Below are positions 1 to 6,551 of a stretch of 9,371 nucleotides of DNA, piece by piece. The stretch is taken from the NCBI GenBank assembly GCA_021806345.1, contig JAJZXP010000111.1, positions 1-9,371 on the forward strand. Reading direction: 5' to 3'. A model generated the notes under the pieces. That model did no database searches and was not told the origin of the DNA. It saw only the letters and a list, made by a program, of their open reading frames with translations. The first letter of the stretch is position 1; every line of letters begins with the position of its first letter. The position numbers were made by a program, and so were the translations under genes. The DNA comes from Thermoplasmata archaeon (GTDB lineage: Archaea; Thermoplasmatota; Thermoplasmata; Thermoplasmatales; Thermoplasmataceae).

Positions 1-2
1 TA

Positions 3-44
3 ACAAAAGAAGTGACACTGGATGAATCACACTTAACAGGATAA
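3..44 (+). CDS. Possible 3' end of an upstream gene, unidentified
   Basis: One plus-strand frame is open from the window edge to a TAA at 42-44 and would encode the C-terminal tail TKEVTLDESHLTG. The other two plus frames stop earlier (TAA at 1-3, TGA at 23-25). The tail is hydrophilic and could be a genuine protein end, with namZ starting 42 bp later on the same strand. Thirteen residues are too few to identify a family, and an open frame this short could be chance. A transporter gene would fit the neighbourhood, but nothing in the residues shows it. Confidence 0.35.
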   Translation, partial: TKEVTLDESHLTG

Positions 45-86
45 CAACCAGTGAAAAGGATTTATGAAGGGAATGAATGAACCGCA

Positions 87-1292
87 ATGGTCACACTTGG
101 TATTGAGAACATCAAAAATCTTGTTGCAGGGAATTCGAACAAGAAGGTGGGTATAATAACCAATAACATTGCAAGATCCTCATCTCTCACTTCAGTTTTA
201 GATATCTTGGTTAAGAAGATAGGCAGGGAGAAAATTGTTCTGTTAACTCCGGAGCACGGTTATTATGGTACTGCACAGGCAGGACTCCCGGTTGGATCAG
301 GTTATGACAACGAGTTGAATGTAATGGTTGAAAGCCTGTACAGGGATTCAAAAAAGGGAAGCAGCTCAAAGGATCAGGACTCTGAAATGAGGAACCGGGA
401 CTCTATCCGTGACGAATCGAAGTATCCCACAAAGGAAACTATGGAGAGTCTTGACTCAATAATTTGCGATCTTGTGGACATTGGATGCAGGATATATACA
501 AATATTGCAACGATGGTCTACACAATGTCTCAGAGCTCTAATGATCAAAATTTTATTGTGCTGGATAGACCCAATCCAATCAATGGAAGAGATATGGATG
601 GTCCAATTCTGGACAGAAAATTGTTTTCTTTCATCGGAGCGTTGCCAATTCCAATGAGACATTCGATGACCCTCGGCGAATTAGCACTTTTTTTTAATAA
701 GTTTGAAAATGAGAGTAAGGCAAATTTAAAGGTGGTTCCAGTGGAGGGATGGTCAAGGAATATGTGGAATGACCAGTGCCAGCTGGACTGGATACCCTCA
801 TCTCCAAACATACCAACCCTTACCACAGCAACACTGTATCCCGGAACGGTATTATTCGAGGGTACTAACATGTCAGAGGGGAGGGGAACAACATTACCAT
901 TCCAATTAATTGGGGCTCCATGGATTACATCCGATAAATTCATAAGAGAACTAAAAGAAGAGAAACTTGATGGCATAAAATTTATGGATTTTAAATTCAG
1001 GCCAACCTTTTCAAAACATGTCCAGGAGGTTTGCAATGGTGTTCTGCTAATACCAGAAAAAAGGGACTTACTAAAACCATTCAGTTCAACTTTGAAAATA
1101 ATTTCCATCATTCAACGATTGTTTGAGGATGATTTTAAATTCTTCGACAGTTATTTTGATAAAGCATCAGGTAAGGACACCATAAGGAAGGGAATTACTG
1201 ATGGAAAAGGTATAGGGGAAATTCTTTCACCATTCCAGGGTGAATTGGACAATTTTATGGAAAGGAAAAAAGAAATTGTATTATATGGGTAA
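87..1292 (+). CDS. namZ: Exo-beta-N-acetylmuramidase, NamZ/YbbC type (DUF1343, GH171)
   Basis: This 401-residue protein matches the DUF1343/NamZ family along its whole length. Visible family motifs in order are TPEHG (54-58, with the likely catalytic Glu56), DLVDIGCRIYT (128-138, the family's D-QDVGaRfYT block), LDRPNP (159-164), HSMTLGELA (192-200), PSSPNIP (237-243), YPGT (251-254), EGTNMSEGRGTT (258-269) and GAPW (276-279). Bacterial NamZ removes MurNAc from the non-reducing end of peptidoglycan fragments. Length is normal, but about 26 hydrophilic residues (roughly 87-112, rich in Ser, Asp, Arg and Lys) replace a usually short loop after SLY. The start is bounded by an in-frame TGA at 78-80, so ATG87 is the first possible start. 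There is no signal peptide, unlike the exported bacterial form, which suggests a cytosolic enzyme. A purine-rich stretch (66-72) lies 15 bp upstream and is only a weak ribosome site. The gene converges on ldcA with an 8 bp gap. Family assignment is firm; substrate is inferred. Confidence 0.92.
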   Translation: MVTLGIENIKNLVAGNSNKKVGIITNNIARSSSLTSVLDILVKKIGREKIVLLTPEHGYYGTAQAGLPVGSGYDNELNVMVESLYRDSKKGSSSKDQDSEMRNRDSIRDESKYPTKETMESLDSIICDLVDIGCRIYTNIATMVYTMSQSSNDQNFIVLDRPNPINGRDMDGPILDRKLFSFIGALPIPMRHSMTLGELALFFNKFENESKANLKVVPVEGWSRNMWNDQCQLDWIPSSPNIPTLTTATLYPGTVLFEGTNMSEGRGTTLPFQLIGAPWITSDKFIRELKEEKLDGIKFMDFKFRPTFSKHVQEVCNGVLLIPEKRDLLKPFSSTLKIISIIQRLFEDDFKFFDSYFDKASGKDTIRKGITDGKGIGEILSPFQGELDNFMERKKEIVLYG

Positions 1293-1300
1293 CTGAAAAA

Positions 1301-2224
1301 TCATTCCACAATATCTTCTAAAAGTTCAATGTATGGAAATTCGGATGAAATTCTAACTTTGGCATTTAGAGGGAGAAGCATATGCTCTTTACCATGCCCG
1401 AATGGCATATCAAAGAGACACAGTTTTCCAACTTTAGAAGAAAAATTATGTATGGCGTTCTGTGTGAGGTAATTGGGTTCCCTTGAAGATTCCATAACCT
1501 TGAACTCACCGAATACATACGCTCTAAATTCTTTCAGGTATGAATGACTGATATTGAACAATTCCCTATCTATTTCACCATACCTTACATTTGTGTCCTC
1601 CAGGAGAAATATCTTATCCGATGGATCTGGCATGTATTCTGTGTTAAACAGTGCCGTGGCAACTGAAAGATTGGTACCTGTTGTAATTCCCTCAGCATCA
1701 GGTTTGCCGTTGCTTTTTATAAATCTATCAGGGTTGAAGTAGACACTTTTTGTGTTTCCACCAAGAATATCCATGAATTCTATGAATGCGGGAGAATTCA
1801 GCGTTTCAAGATCGGATGATGGCATTGGTCCATGAAATGTTATGAGTCCAGATTTTTCCTGGAAAGCCATATGGAGGGCAGTTATATCGCTGTAGCCCAA
1901 AAATATTTTGGGATTTTCTCTGATTAATTCATAATCGATTTCGTCAAGCAGGTTTATTGTTCCGTGCCCTCCTTTTGCACAAAATATGGCTTTTACATCA
2001 TCTTTGAATGCCTGGTGGAGATCTTCCAGTCTTTCCTCAACCGGGGCAGAGAATTCGCTAACATATGAATGCTTTTTTAAATTTTTTCCAAGTGAAACCC
2101 TGTATCCCATCTTCTTAAGTATTTCAATGCCTTCGGAAAGTTCTTTCATCGGAGGCATGCTTGAAGGTGCAATAATCCTTATTTCATCATTTTTTCTTAA
2201 TTTTTGTGGTTTTATCCTGTCCAT
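1301..2224 (-). CDS. ldcA: LD-carboxypeptidase, peptidase family S66
   Basis: This is a 307-residue full-length S66 peptidase. The nucleophile elbow GYSDITALH (110-118) supplies Ser112. Glu209 in FLLED and His277 in PFGHG complete a Ser-Glu-His triad with the order and spacing of bacterial LdcA, and the LPL motif follows at 284-286. LdcA removes the terminal D-Ala from murein tetrapeptides in the cytosol during recycling. No signal peptide or membrane segment is visible, which agrees with a cytosolic role. The ATG at 2222-2224 sits 25 bp from a strong TATA-like box (TTTTATAA) on the minus strand, so the transcript is probably leaderless. The main alternative is the related MccF branch, which hydrolyses microcin C7-type peptide nucleotides; residues alone cannot exclude it, but the neighbouring namZ, AmiE-like and nagA genes favour murein peptides. 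Confidence 0.9.
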   Translation of the reverse strand: MDRIKPQKLRKNDEIRIIAPSSMPPMKELSEGIEILKKMGYRVSLGKNLKKHSYVSEFSAPVEERLEDLHQAFKDDVKAIFCAKGGHGTINLLDEIDYELIRENPKIFLGYSDITALHMAFQEKSGLITFHGPMPSSDLETLNSPAFIEFMDILGGNTKSVYFNPDRFIKSNGKPDAEGITTGTNLSVATALFNTEYMPDPSDKIFLLEDTNVRYGEIDRELFNISHSYLKEFRAYVFGEFKVMESSREPNYLTQNAIHNFSSKVGKLCLFDMPFGHGKEHMLLPLNAKVRISSEFPYIELLEDIVE

Positions 2225-2245
2225 ATCTATCTAAGCAAATGTTTC

Positions 2246-2253
2246 TTATAAAA
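2246..2253 (-). promoter_or_regulatory. TATA-like promoter box of ldcA
   Basis: Read on the minus strand this is TTTTATAA, centred about 25 bp before the ldcA ATG at 2224. That spacing is what is expected for an archaeal TATA box driving a leaderless transcript. It lies just outside the recognisable tnpB remnant, so the promoter may have been preserved or brought close by the insertion. Confidence 0.6.
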
Positions 2254-2255
2254 CT

Positions 2256-2494
2256 ATCTTATGTTCATGTCTGGAGTTTGAGGGAAGCAGTACTATTACC
2301 ATTCCTAGGCATGGCTCAGTATTTCGGTGCAGGCAATGCAATTTTGAACTTCATTCCGATCTCAATGCCTCACGAAACATTGAGGTACTCGGTAAATCTG
2401 AGTACTCAGGCTGCTGTCAACCAACCTAACTTTGCGGTTCAATGAAACCATGCCTACGGGCACGGTGGAGACCAGCAGCAAGCCCACTTTTTAG
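2256..2494 (+). pseudogene. tnpB: tnpB 3' fragment with frameshift (RuvC-III and zinc ribbon)
   Basis: Frame 2256-2429 reads TnpB-like residues: SVFRCRQCNFELH (codons 2316-2354), the second half of the zinc ribbon, and then DLNASRNI (codons 2358-2381), the RuvC-III motif that carries the last catalytic Asp. That frame stops at TAA 2427-2429. The expected C-terminal tail continues one frame over as LRFNETMPTG, then TVETSSKPTF, ending at TAG 2492-2494. The change of frame, somewhere between 2402 and 2429, equals loss of one base or gain of two. The first zinc-ribbon cysteine pair appears as CSC (2262-2270), one residue short of a CxxC. With no N-terminal part and no RuvC-I or -II, this cannot make a functional nuclease. 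A longer open frame over 2206-2445 is a shadow in the wrong register. Confidence 0.85.
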
Positions 2495-2509
2495 GGGTGG
2501 GAAGTTGAC
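2441..2509 (+). ncRNA. Omega-RNA/reRNA-like scaffold end of the tnpB element
   Basis: Two hairpins overlap the tnpB tail, as in TnpB-guide RNAs that arise from the element's right end. Hairpin 1 pairs 2448-2454 with 2459-2465 around a TACG tetraloop (UNCG class), with one A-C mismatch (2450/2463). Hairpin 2 pairs CCCAC 2483-2487 with GTGGG 2497-2501 and can extend by three T-G wobble pairs around the loop 2491-2493. It is followed by AAGTTGAC. In active systems the guide would start just after the element end, here about 2510. Whether this copy is transcribed or functional is unknown, and the linked TnpB is broken. Confidence 0.6.
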
Positions 2510-2572
2510 ATTTCTCAGGAATTAAACAGATTAGGTATTTCAAATATACATTTCACTGATTGTTGTCAGTTT

Positions 2573-3106
2573 CTATTTAAAAATAGTCCTTGCAATATCA
2601 CCATACTCTTCAATCCATTTCTTATTTCTCCAGTCAACTTGATCCAAGATTTGCGTATCTCTTTGCAGATTTTGATACTCGCTTTCAAGCCTTTCCGGTT
2701 TACAGTAATAGCAATTGCCGGCAAAAATAAGGGAATTGTTGAATACTTCCCTGAATATTTTCAAAGATCTGGTAATATGATAACATGATGTGACAAGACT
2801 CATTTCAAAGTTATCCGTCATTTTTTCAACAATCTCCCTGACATAAACTGCGTTTTCAATGGTGGTCCTGGACTTTTCCTCGAGAACAACCTTGCATTTG
2901 TTTGTTTGAAATTCAGAATCTATGATATCTTTCATGGCTTGGCTTTCGGATTTCAGTGTTTCCTTTGAGGTGTACCCACCGGAAAGTATTACGTAGTCCG
3001 GGTTATAAATCAGAGAATACGACATGGCAGTCTTCACCCTTCCAAATAATTCTTCTGTGGATCTGCCATTACGGAAAGCACAGCCCAGAACAACAATAAA
3101 TTTCAC
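2573..3106 (-). CDS. DUF218 (YdcF/ElyC-like) family protein
   Basis: This 177-residue soluble protein has the DUF218 pattern: an N-terminal strand VVLG (5-8), LSGG (41-44) after a hydrophobic strand, Ser53-Glu54, ExSRTTxEN (77-85), TSCYH (106-110) and Arg113 in a likely helix. Known relatives include YdcF, SanA and ElyC; the bacterial membrane-anchored members are linked to envelope or lipid-carrier functions, but the biochemical activity of the family is poorly defined. There is no transmembrane segment here, so it most resembles cytosolic YdcF. The start is GTG (3104-3106), chosen because it is followed at once by the family's first strand and has a TATA-like box 24 bp upstream, implying a leaderless transcript. 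The gene is divergent from the SIS operon across about 208 bp. A role with amino sugars or muropeptides is suggested only by position. Confidence 0.8.
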   Translation of the reverse strand: MKFIVVLGCAFRNGRSTEELFGRVKTAMSYSLIYNPDYVILSGGYTSKETLKSESQAMKDIIDSEFQTNKCKVVLEEKSRTTIENAVYVREIVEKMTDNFEMSLVTSCYHITRSLKIFREVFNNSLIFAGNCYYCKPERLESEYQNLQRDTQILDQVDWRNKKWIEEYGDIARTIFK

Positions 3107-3124
3107 TATTAGAGAGCAAATTCA

Positions 3125-3134
3125 TTTATTTAAA
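3125..3134 (-). promoter_or_regulatory. TATA-like box of the DUF218 gene
   Basis: On the minus strand this reads TTTAAATAAA, centred about 24 bp before the GTG start at 3106. Spacing and composition fit an archaeal TATA box with a leaderless transcript. The rest of the divergent spacer (3135-3284) shows no gene and no clear repeat. Confidence 0.55.
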
Positions 3135-3284
3135 CATAAACAATCTAGAGGAAATGGCACACCAAATCAGTTAAAGATTATGAAATCCCACTTATGAGTT
3201 TAATGATCACACATTCCACATTCTCAAGACGACTGTTTTTGGGAGTAAGGTTGCAAAGTGAGGGATAATCCATACTATAGTTTT

Positions 3285-3294
3285 CTTTATTATT
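3285..3294 (+). promoter_or_regulatory. TATA-like box of the SIS-amiE-nagA operon
   Basis: CTTTATTATT is centred about 26 bp before the ATG at 3315, the distance expected for a leaderless archaeal promoter. No Shine-Dalgarno-like sequence precedes that ATG, which agrees. The three genes downstream abut or overlap, so this box probably drives all of them. Confidence 0.5.
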
Positions 3295-3314
3295 GGGTAA
3301 CTCATTCATAGGCA

Positions 3315-4301
3315 ATGACACTAATGGAGACTGAAATTAAGGAGGAATCCAATTCCATAAGAAAGACTGTTAAGTCAACTTCCAGTAACTTAGGTAAAAT
3401 TGCAGCATTAATCCAAGATTCACCTTATGTGGTATTAACAGGGAGTGGAACAAGTTTTCATGCTGGTAATATTTTTCAGATAAACCTATCAAGAATGGGG
3501 ATACCTGCCCTCGTAATCAGGGCTCCAGAGTTTCCATATTATTTCTCCCAAAGTAGTGAAACAAAACCAGTGGTCTTTCTTGTCAGTCAGTCTGGAGAGA
3601 GTAAGGACATTCTTGAGAGTCTCAACATCTCAAAAAATTTTAATTTCAAAACAGTTGGGGTCTCCAACGAGAGAGAAAGTTCACTGATCAGGAATTGTGA
3701 TATTGCAATGATCACAGATGCAGGAAAAGAGAATTCAGTAGCAGCAACCAAAAGTTTTGTTGTACAATTAATAGCATTTACAACCCTGTACTGGAAAATG
3801 AAGGGAAAAAATGAACTAGAAAACCTTGAAGAACTTGCAAAATGGATGGAAAATTTTTCAGAAGATTTCGAAAGATTTTCTAAGTATTCTAGAAAAATTA
3901 GAGGAAAGGTAATCCTGCTTGGAAACGGACTTCTTAACCCAATTGCAATGGAAGGGGCACTGAAGTTAAAGGAGACCGCTAATCTGGCAACAGAGTCCCA
4001 TAATATTAGGGAATATTTACACGGACCCATACAGACGCTGGACAGGGAAAGTACTGTAATAATATTGGGGAATGAGATTGAAAAATATCCAGAAATAATG
4101 CAAAAGATTTCCAAACATGCAGGGAATATAATAAGGATTGGAGAAGGAGAAGGAAGTGATATCGTCGTGTGGAGGGCTGAGGAAGAATTGAAACCCATAG
4201 CATACGTACTCCCCCTGCAGATATTATCGTGCTTGAAATCCATAGAACTCGGTATTGATCCAGATAGACCAAGTAAATTATCTAAGGTGGTGGATTATTA
4301 A
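3315..4301 (+). CDS. SIS-domain glucosamine-6-phosphate deaminase/isomerase (NagB-II/GlmD type)
   Basis: This 328-residue protein has two SIS lobes and corresponds to the isomerase half of GlmS without the glutaminase domain. Lobe 1 shows the phosphosugar-binding GSGTS (43-47), SQSGES (91-96) and ENSVAATKSF (139-148). Lobe 2 shows GNGLLNPIAMEGALKLKE (203-220), YLHGP (234-238, with His236 at the ring-opening position of GlmS) and DRPSKLSKVV (317-326). Stand-alone proteins of this kind act as GlcN-6-P deaminases, such as NagB-II and the archaeal GlmD, giving fructose-6-P and ammonia. Co-transcription with nagA makes that reaction the best guess. It lacks the MurQ etherase signature, so a MurNAc-6-P etherase role is unlikely, though not excluded. 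ATG3315 is preferred over ATG3324 because of the TATA spacing. Its stop codon directly abuts the next start. Confidence 0.88.
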   Translation: MTLMETEIKEESNSIRKTVKSTSSNLGKIAALIQDSPYVVLTGSGTSFHAGNIFQINLSRMGIPALVIRAPEFPYYFSQSSETKPVVFLVSQSGESKDILESLNISKNFNFKTVGVSNERESSLIRNCDIAMITDAGKENSVAATKSFVVQLIAFTTLYWKMKGKNELENLEELAKWMENFSEDFERFSKYSRKIRGKVILLGNGLLNPIAMEGALKLKETANLATESHNIREYLHGPIQTLDRESTVIILGNEIEKYPEIMQKISKHAGNIIRIGEGEGSDIVVWRAEEELKPIAYVLPLQILSCLKSIELGIDPDRPSKLSKVVDY

Positions 4302-5396
4302 ATGACATCCAGTGGATCAATATCAATACGAAAAGAGTTGCTAGTGGATTTGATTAACAAATCCATTCCGGAGACATTCAGGGGTCTAGGTACAATTATA
4401 ATGCATAAAAACAGAGAAATTTTCAGATATTCAAAGGGAAACATTCCTGAGCTCAATTTCTCTTACAACGAGAACGTCCTGTTTGATATAGCATCTCTGA
4501 CAAAACCCATCATTACCGCTACCTTAGCAATGAAACTTTTGGATGCAAATAAAATTGGGCTGGATGATCCAATTTCATCATATTTAAAGGAAAAAAATGG
4601 AGTTTATTTCGATAAATTCTCAATGAAGAATTTATTGAGCCATAGCTCAGGGTTAATTCCAAGTTATCCACTCTACCTGAATGGAACTACAAGAGAGGAT
4701 TATCTAAATACCATAAGGGCAATATCAACAGGGGCTACACCATACACAAAAGAGGAGTATAGCGATCTGAATTACATACTGCTTGGACTGATACTGGAGG
4801 AAATAACAGGAAAAACACTAAATGAGTTGACAACAGAGGAAATTTTAAAACCACTCAAAATGAATTCAAGCGGTTTCAAGCCCAGTATGGATAAAAAACT
4901 GATTGCCCCAACCGAAAAAACGGAAGAAAGGGGTCAAATCTGGGGAGAGGTTCATGACGAGAATGCCTATTATCTTGGAGGAGTTGCTGGCCATGCAGGA
5001 TTTTTCAGCACACTTGATGATATGGCAAAATATGTAGTAGGATTCAACGAATCCAACCTTTTTTCCAGAAAGACCAAGGAATTAATGGTTACACCCGTAA
5101 ATGAATTCCTTGGGGGAAATTTTGGATTGGGTTGGATGATCAAGAATAGCAGAAGTGAGAAATCTGGTCCTTCGTTCGGGTACACTGCATTCATGGGAGA
5201 CTACAGCTCATATGGAACCATAGGGCATACTGGGTTCACTGGAACGTCCATCGTCATGGACTTGAAGAGGAACCTGACCGTGGTTATTTTATGCAACAGG
5301 GTCTACCCAACAAGAGAAAATAACCTGATGCTGAGATTCAGAAGAATTTTTCACAATGCAGTTTATAACAGTATTAATGATGAAGAAGTTGGTTGA
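4302..5396 (+). CDS. AmiE-like serine hydrolase, class C beta-lactamase family
   Basis: This 364-residue protein belongs to the penicillin-binding/class C beta-lactamase fold family. The catalytic SxxK is SLTK (Ser65-Lys68), the Tyr motif is YSD (Tyr153), and the third motif is HTGFTG (309-314). Between them GEVHDENAY (215-223) and GGVAGHAGFFST (226-237) resemble AmiE/YbbE, the Bacillus N-acetylmuramoyl-L-alanine amidase that sits in one cluster with NamZ and MurQ. That enzyme cleaves the lactyl-peptide bond of muropeptides. There is no signal peptide, so the protein is probably cytosolic. The ATG follows the upstream TAA with no gap, and GGTGGTGG (4286-4293) lies within the previous gene as an archaeal ribosome site, so translation is probably coupled. 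An esterase or D-aminopeptidase activity is the main alternative; the family is firm, the amidase role inferred from similarity and neighbours. Confidence 0.85.
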   Translation: MTSSGSISIRKELLVDLINKSIPETFRGLGTIIMHKNREIFRYSKGNIPELNFSYNENVLFDIASLTKPIITATLAMKLLDANKIGLDDPISSYLKEKNGVYFDKFSMKNLLSHSSGLIPSYPLYLNGTTREDYLNTIRAISTGATPYTKEEYSDLNYILLGLILEEITGKTLNELTTEEILKPLKMNSSGFKPSMDKKLIAPTEKTEERGQIWGEVHDENAYYLGGVAGHAGFFSTLDDMAKYVVGFNESNLFSRKTKELMVTPVNEFLGGNFGLGWMIKNSRSEKSGPSFGYTAFMGDYSSYGTIGHTGFTGTSIVMDLKRNLTVVILCNRVYPTRENNLMLRFRRIFHNAVYNSINDEEVG

Positions 5397-6547
5397 CATT
5401 GAGCGACTTTAGCATTGCATTCGGCAATATTTACACCGGCGTGGATCGCAGATCAGGTGGATATTTAAACGTTAAAAATGAAAAAATAAAATCCATTTCA
5501 TCATTTCCAGAATATGATTCGGTGGATGGAGAATACAAAGATTATACAATAGTCCCGGGATTTGTAGACATCCATACGCACGGTTTTGGTGGTTTTGATT
5601 CTATGGAATGTGATCCATATGGAATAGCGAACTGGTCAGAAAAACTTTTGAGGTACGGTGTTACTGGATTTATTCCGACATCTGTTTCTGCCAGTGAGGA
5701 CAATATATTGAGGTTCTTGGAATCCGTCAGAAATGCAATGGAAAAGAAAGTAGAAGGCTCAGAGATACTTGGTTCGAGATTGGAGGGACCATTCATAAGC
5801 CCAAAGATGAAAGGTGCTCATGACTTGAATCTCATTAGAAAACCAACGAAGAATGAAATAAATCGAATTATTCGCTCAGGAATGGGAACATTGAAAATTG
5901 TCGATCTGGCTCCAGAGATTGAAGGTGGTTTGGAGGCTGCAAAAGCGTTTTCGTTCAATAACATCAACGTTTCCATTGGACATTCCGATGCTAAATTCCA
6001 GGAAGTCGTAGAGTTCAGCGGTGGGAAAAATCTTCATTTCACTCATTTTTATAACGCTATGTCAAATTTTCAACACAGGGAGGCGGGAATGGTTGGCGCA
6101 GGCTTAACATTGAATAATTCAGAACTGGAATTGATCTGTGACCTGTATCACATAGATGAAAATGCCATAAAGCTGGCTGTCGAAACAAGAGGCTGGGATA
6201 ATTTAATCCTGGTAACGGATTCAATAAGTGCAACGGGAATGAAAAATGGAACCTATAGATTAGGCGAACTAAATGTTGCAGTTAAGGATGGTTTGTGCAC
6301 TATAGAGGATACAAAAACCATAGCAGGAAGCACCTTAACAATGGATAAAGCAGTACGAAATCTTTTAGATCTCCATTATGTGATGGAAGATATAGTCAGG
6401 GCAGCGTCAGTTAATCCCTGCAGATTCCTGAATCTGAACGATAGGGGGACACTGCAAACAGGAAAGAAGGCCGATTTTGCAGTGTTAAATAATAATTTAG
6501 AAATTGTAGCAACCTTTAGAAATGGGAAGAAACTATTCTCACGTTAA
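5393..6547 (+). CDS. nagA: N-acetylglucosamine-6-phosphate deacetylase
   Basis: This is a 384-residue amidohydrolase with all the NagA landmarks: HTH (His61, His63) after VPGFVDI, Glu131 in LEGPFISPKMKGAH, His197 in IGHSDA, His218 in THFYNAMS, His253 in DLYHID, the catalytic Asp276 in LVTDSISATG, and IAGSTLTMD (310-318). Length is normal for the family. It removes acetate from GlcNAc-6-P to give GlcN-6-P, the substrate of the SIS enzyme two genes upstream. The start is TTG at 5393-5395, overlapping the previous stop as TTGA; a second TTG lies two codons later, and no ATG gives a full N-terminal strand. The overlap points to translational coupling in the same operon. It converges with the kinase gene, leaving only 4 bp between the stops. 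Confidence 0.95.
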   Translation: MTLSDFSIAFGNIYTGVDRRSGGYLNVKNEKIKSISSFPEYDSVDGEYKDYTIVPGFVDIHTHGFGGFDSMECDPYGIANWSEKLLRYGVTGFIPTSVSASEDNILRFLESVRNAMEKKVEGSEILGSRLEGPFISPKMKGAHDLNLIRKPTKNEINRIIRSGMGTLKIVDLAPEIEGGLEAAKAFSFNNINVSIGHSDAKFQEVVEFSGGKNLHFTHFYNAMSNFQHREAGMVGAGLTLNNSELELICDLYHIDENAIKLAVETRGWDNLILVTDSISATGMKNGTYRLGELNVAVKDGLCTIEDTKTIAGSTLTMDKAVRNLLDLHYVMEDIVRAASVNPCRFLNLNDRGTLQTGKKADFAVLNNNLEIVATFRNGKKLFSR

Positions 6548-6551
6548 ATTC

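Larger units (their letters stand above)
2255..2509 (+). mobile_element. Decayed IS605/IS1341-type (tnpB) element, right-hand part
   Basis: Only the distal end of the element is recognisable: the last part of a tnpB reading frame followed by the two terminal hairpins typical of archaeal IS605/IS1341-type right ends, finishing in GGTGGGAAGTTGAC at about 2496-2509. No tnpA transposase, no tnpB N-terminus and no left end are visible, because the ldcA promoter and gene begin immediately to the left. The remnant cannot move by itself. The exact left boundary is unknown; 2255 marks where TnpB-like residues begin to be recognisable. Confidence 0.75.

Noticed and set aside
545..1111. 188-codon open frame on the minus strand inside namZ
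   Set aside because: It lies antisense to conserved NamZ motifs and shows no family pattern of its own.
2206..2445. Open frame of 79 codons over the ldcA start and the spacer
   Set aside because: It is out of register with the recognisable TnpB zinc ribbon and RuvC-III codons and overlaps the ldcA start, so it is a shadow frame.
2555..2570. ACTGA-TTGTTG-TCAGT inverted repeat after the DUF218 gene as a terminator
   Set aside because: The stem is only 5 bp and no T run follows on the minus strand, so it is too weak to call.
3135..3284. Divergent spacer examined for a small RNA, tRNA or second insertion remnant
   Set aside because: No stable hairpin set, tRNA pattern or TnpB-like codons could be found.
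3587..4243. 218-codon open frame on the minus strand inside the SIS gene
   Set aside because: It is Ser/Phe/Ile-rich, antisense to well-kept SIS motifs, and has no credible domain.
3315..4301. SIS protein as MurQ or as full GlmS
   Set aside because: It lacks the MurQ signature and the N-terminal glutaminase domain of GlmS; the motif set fits stand-alone GlcN-6-P deaminases.
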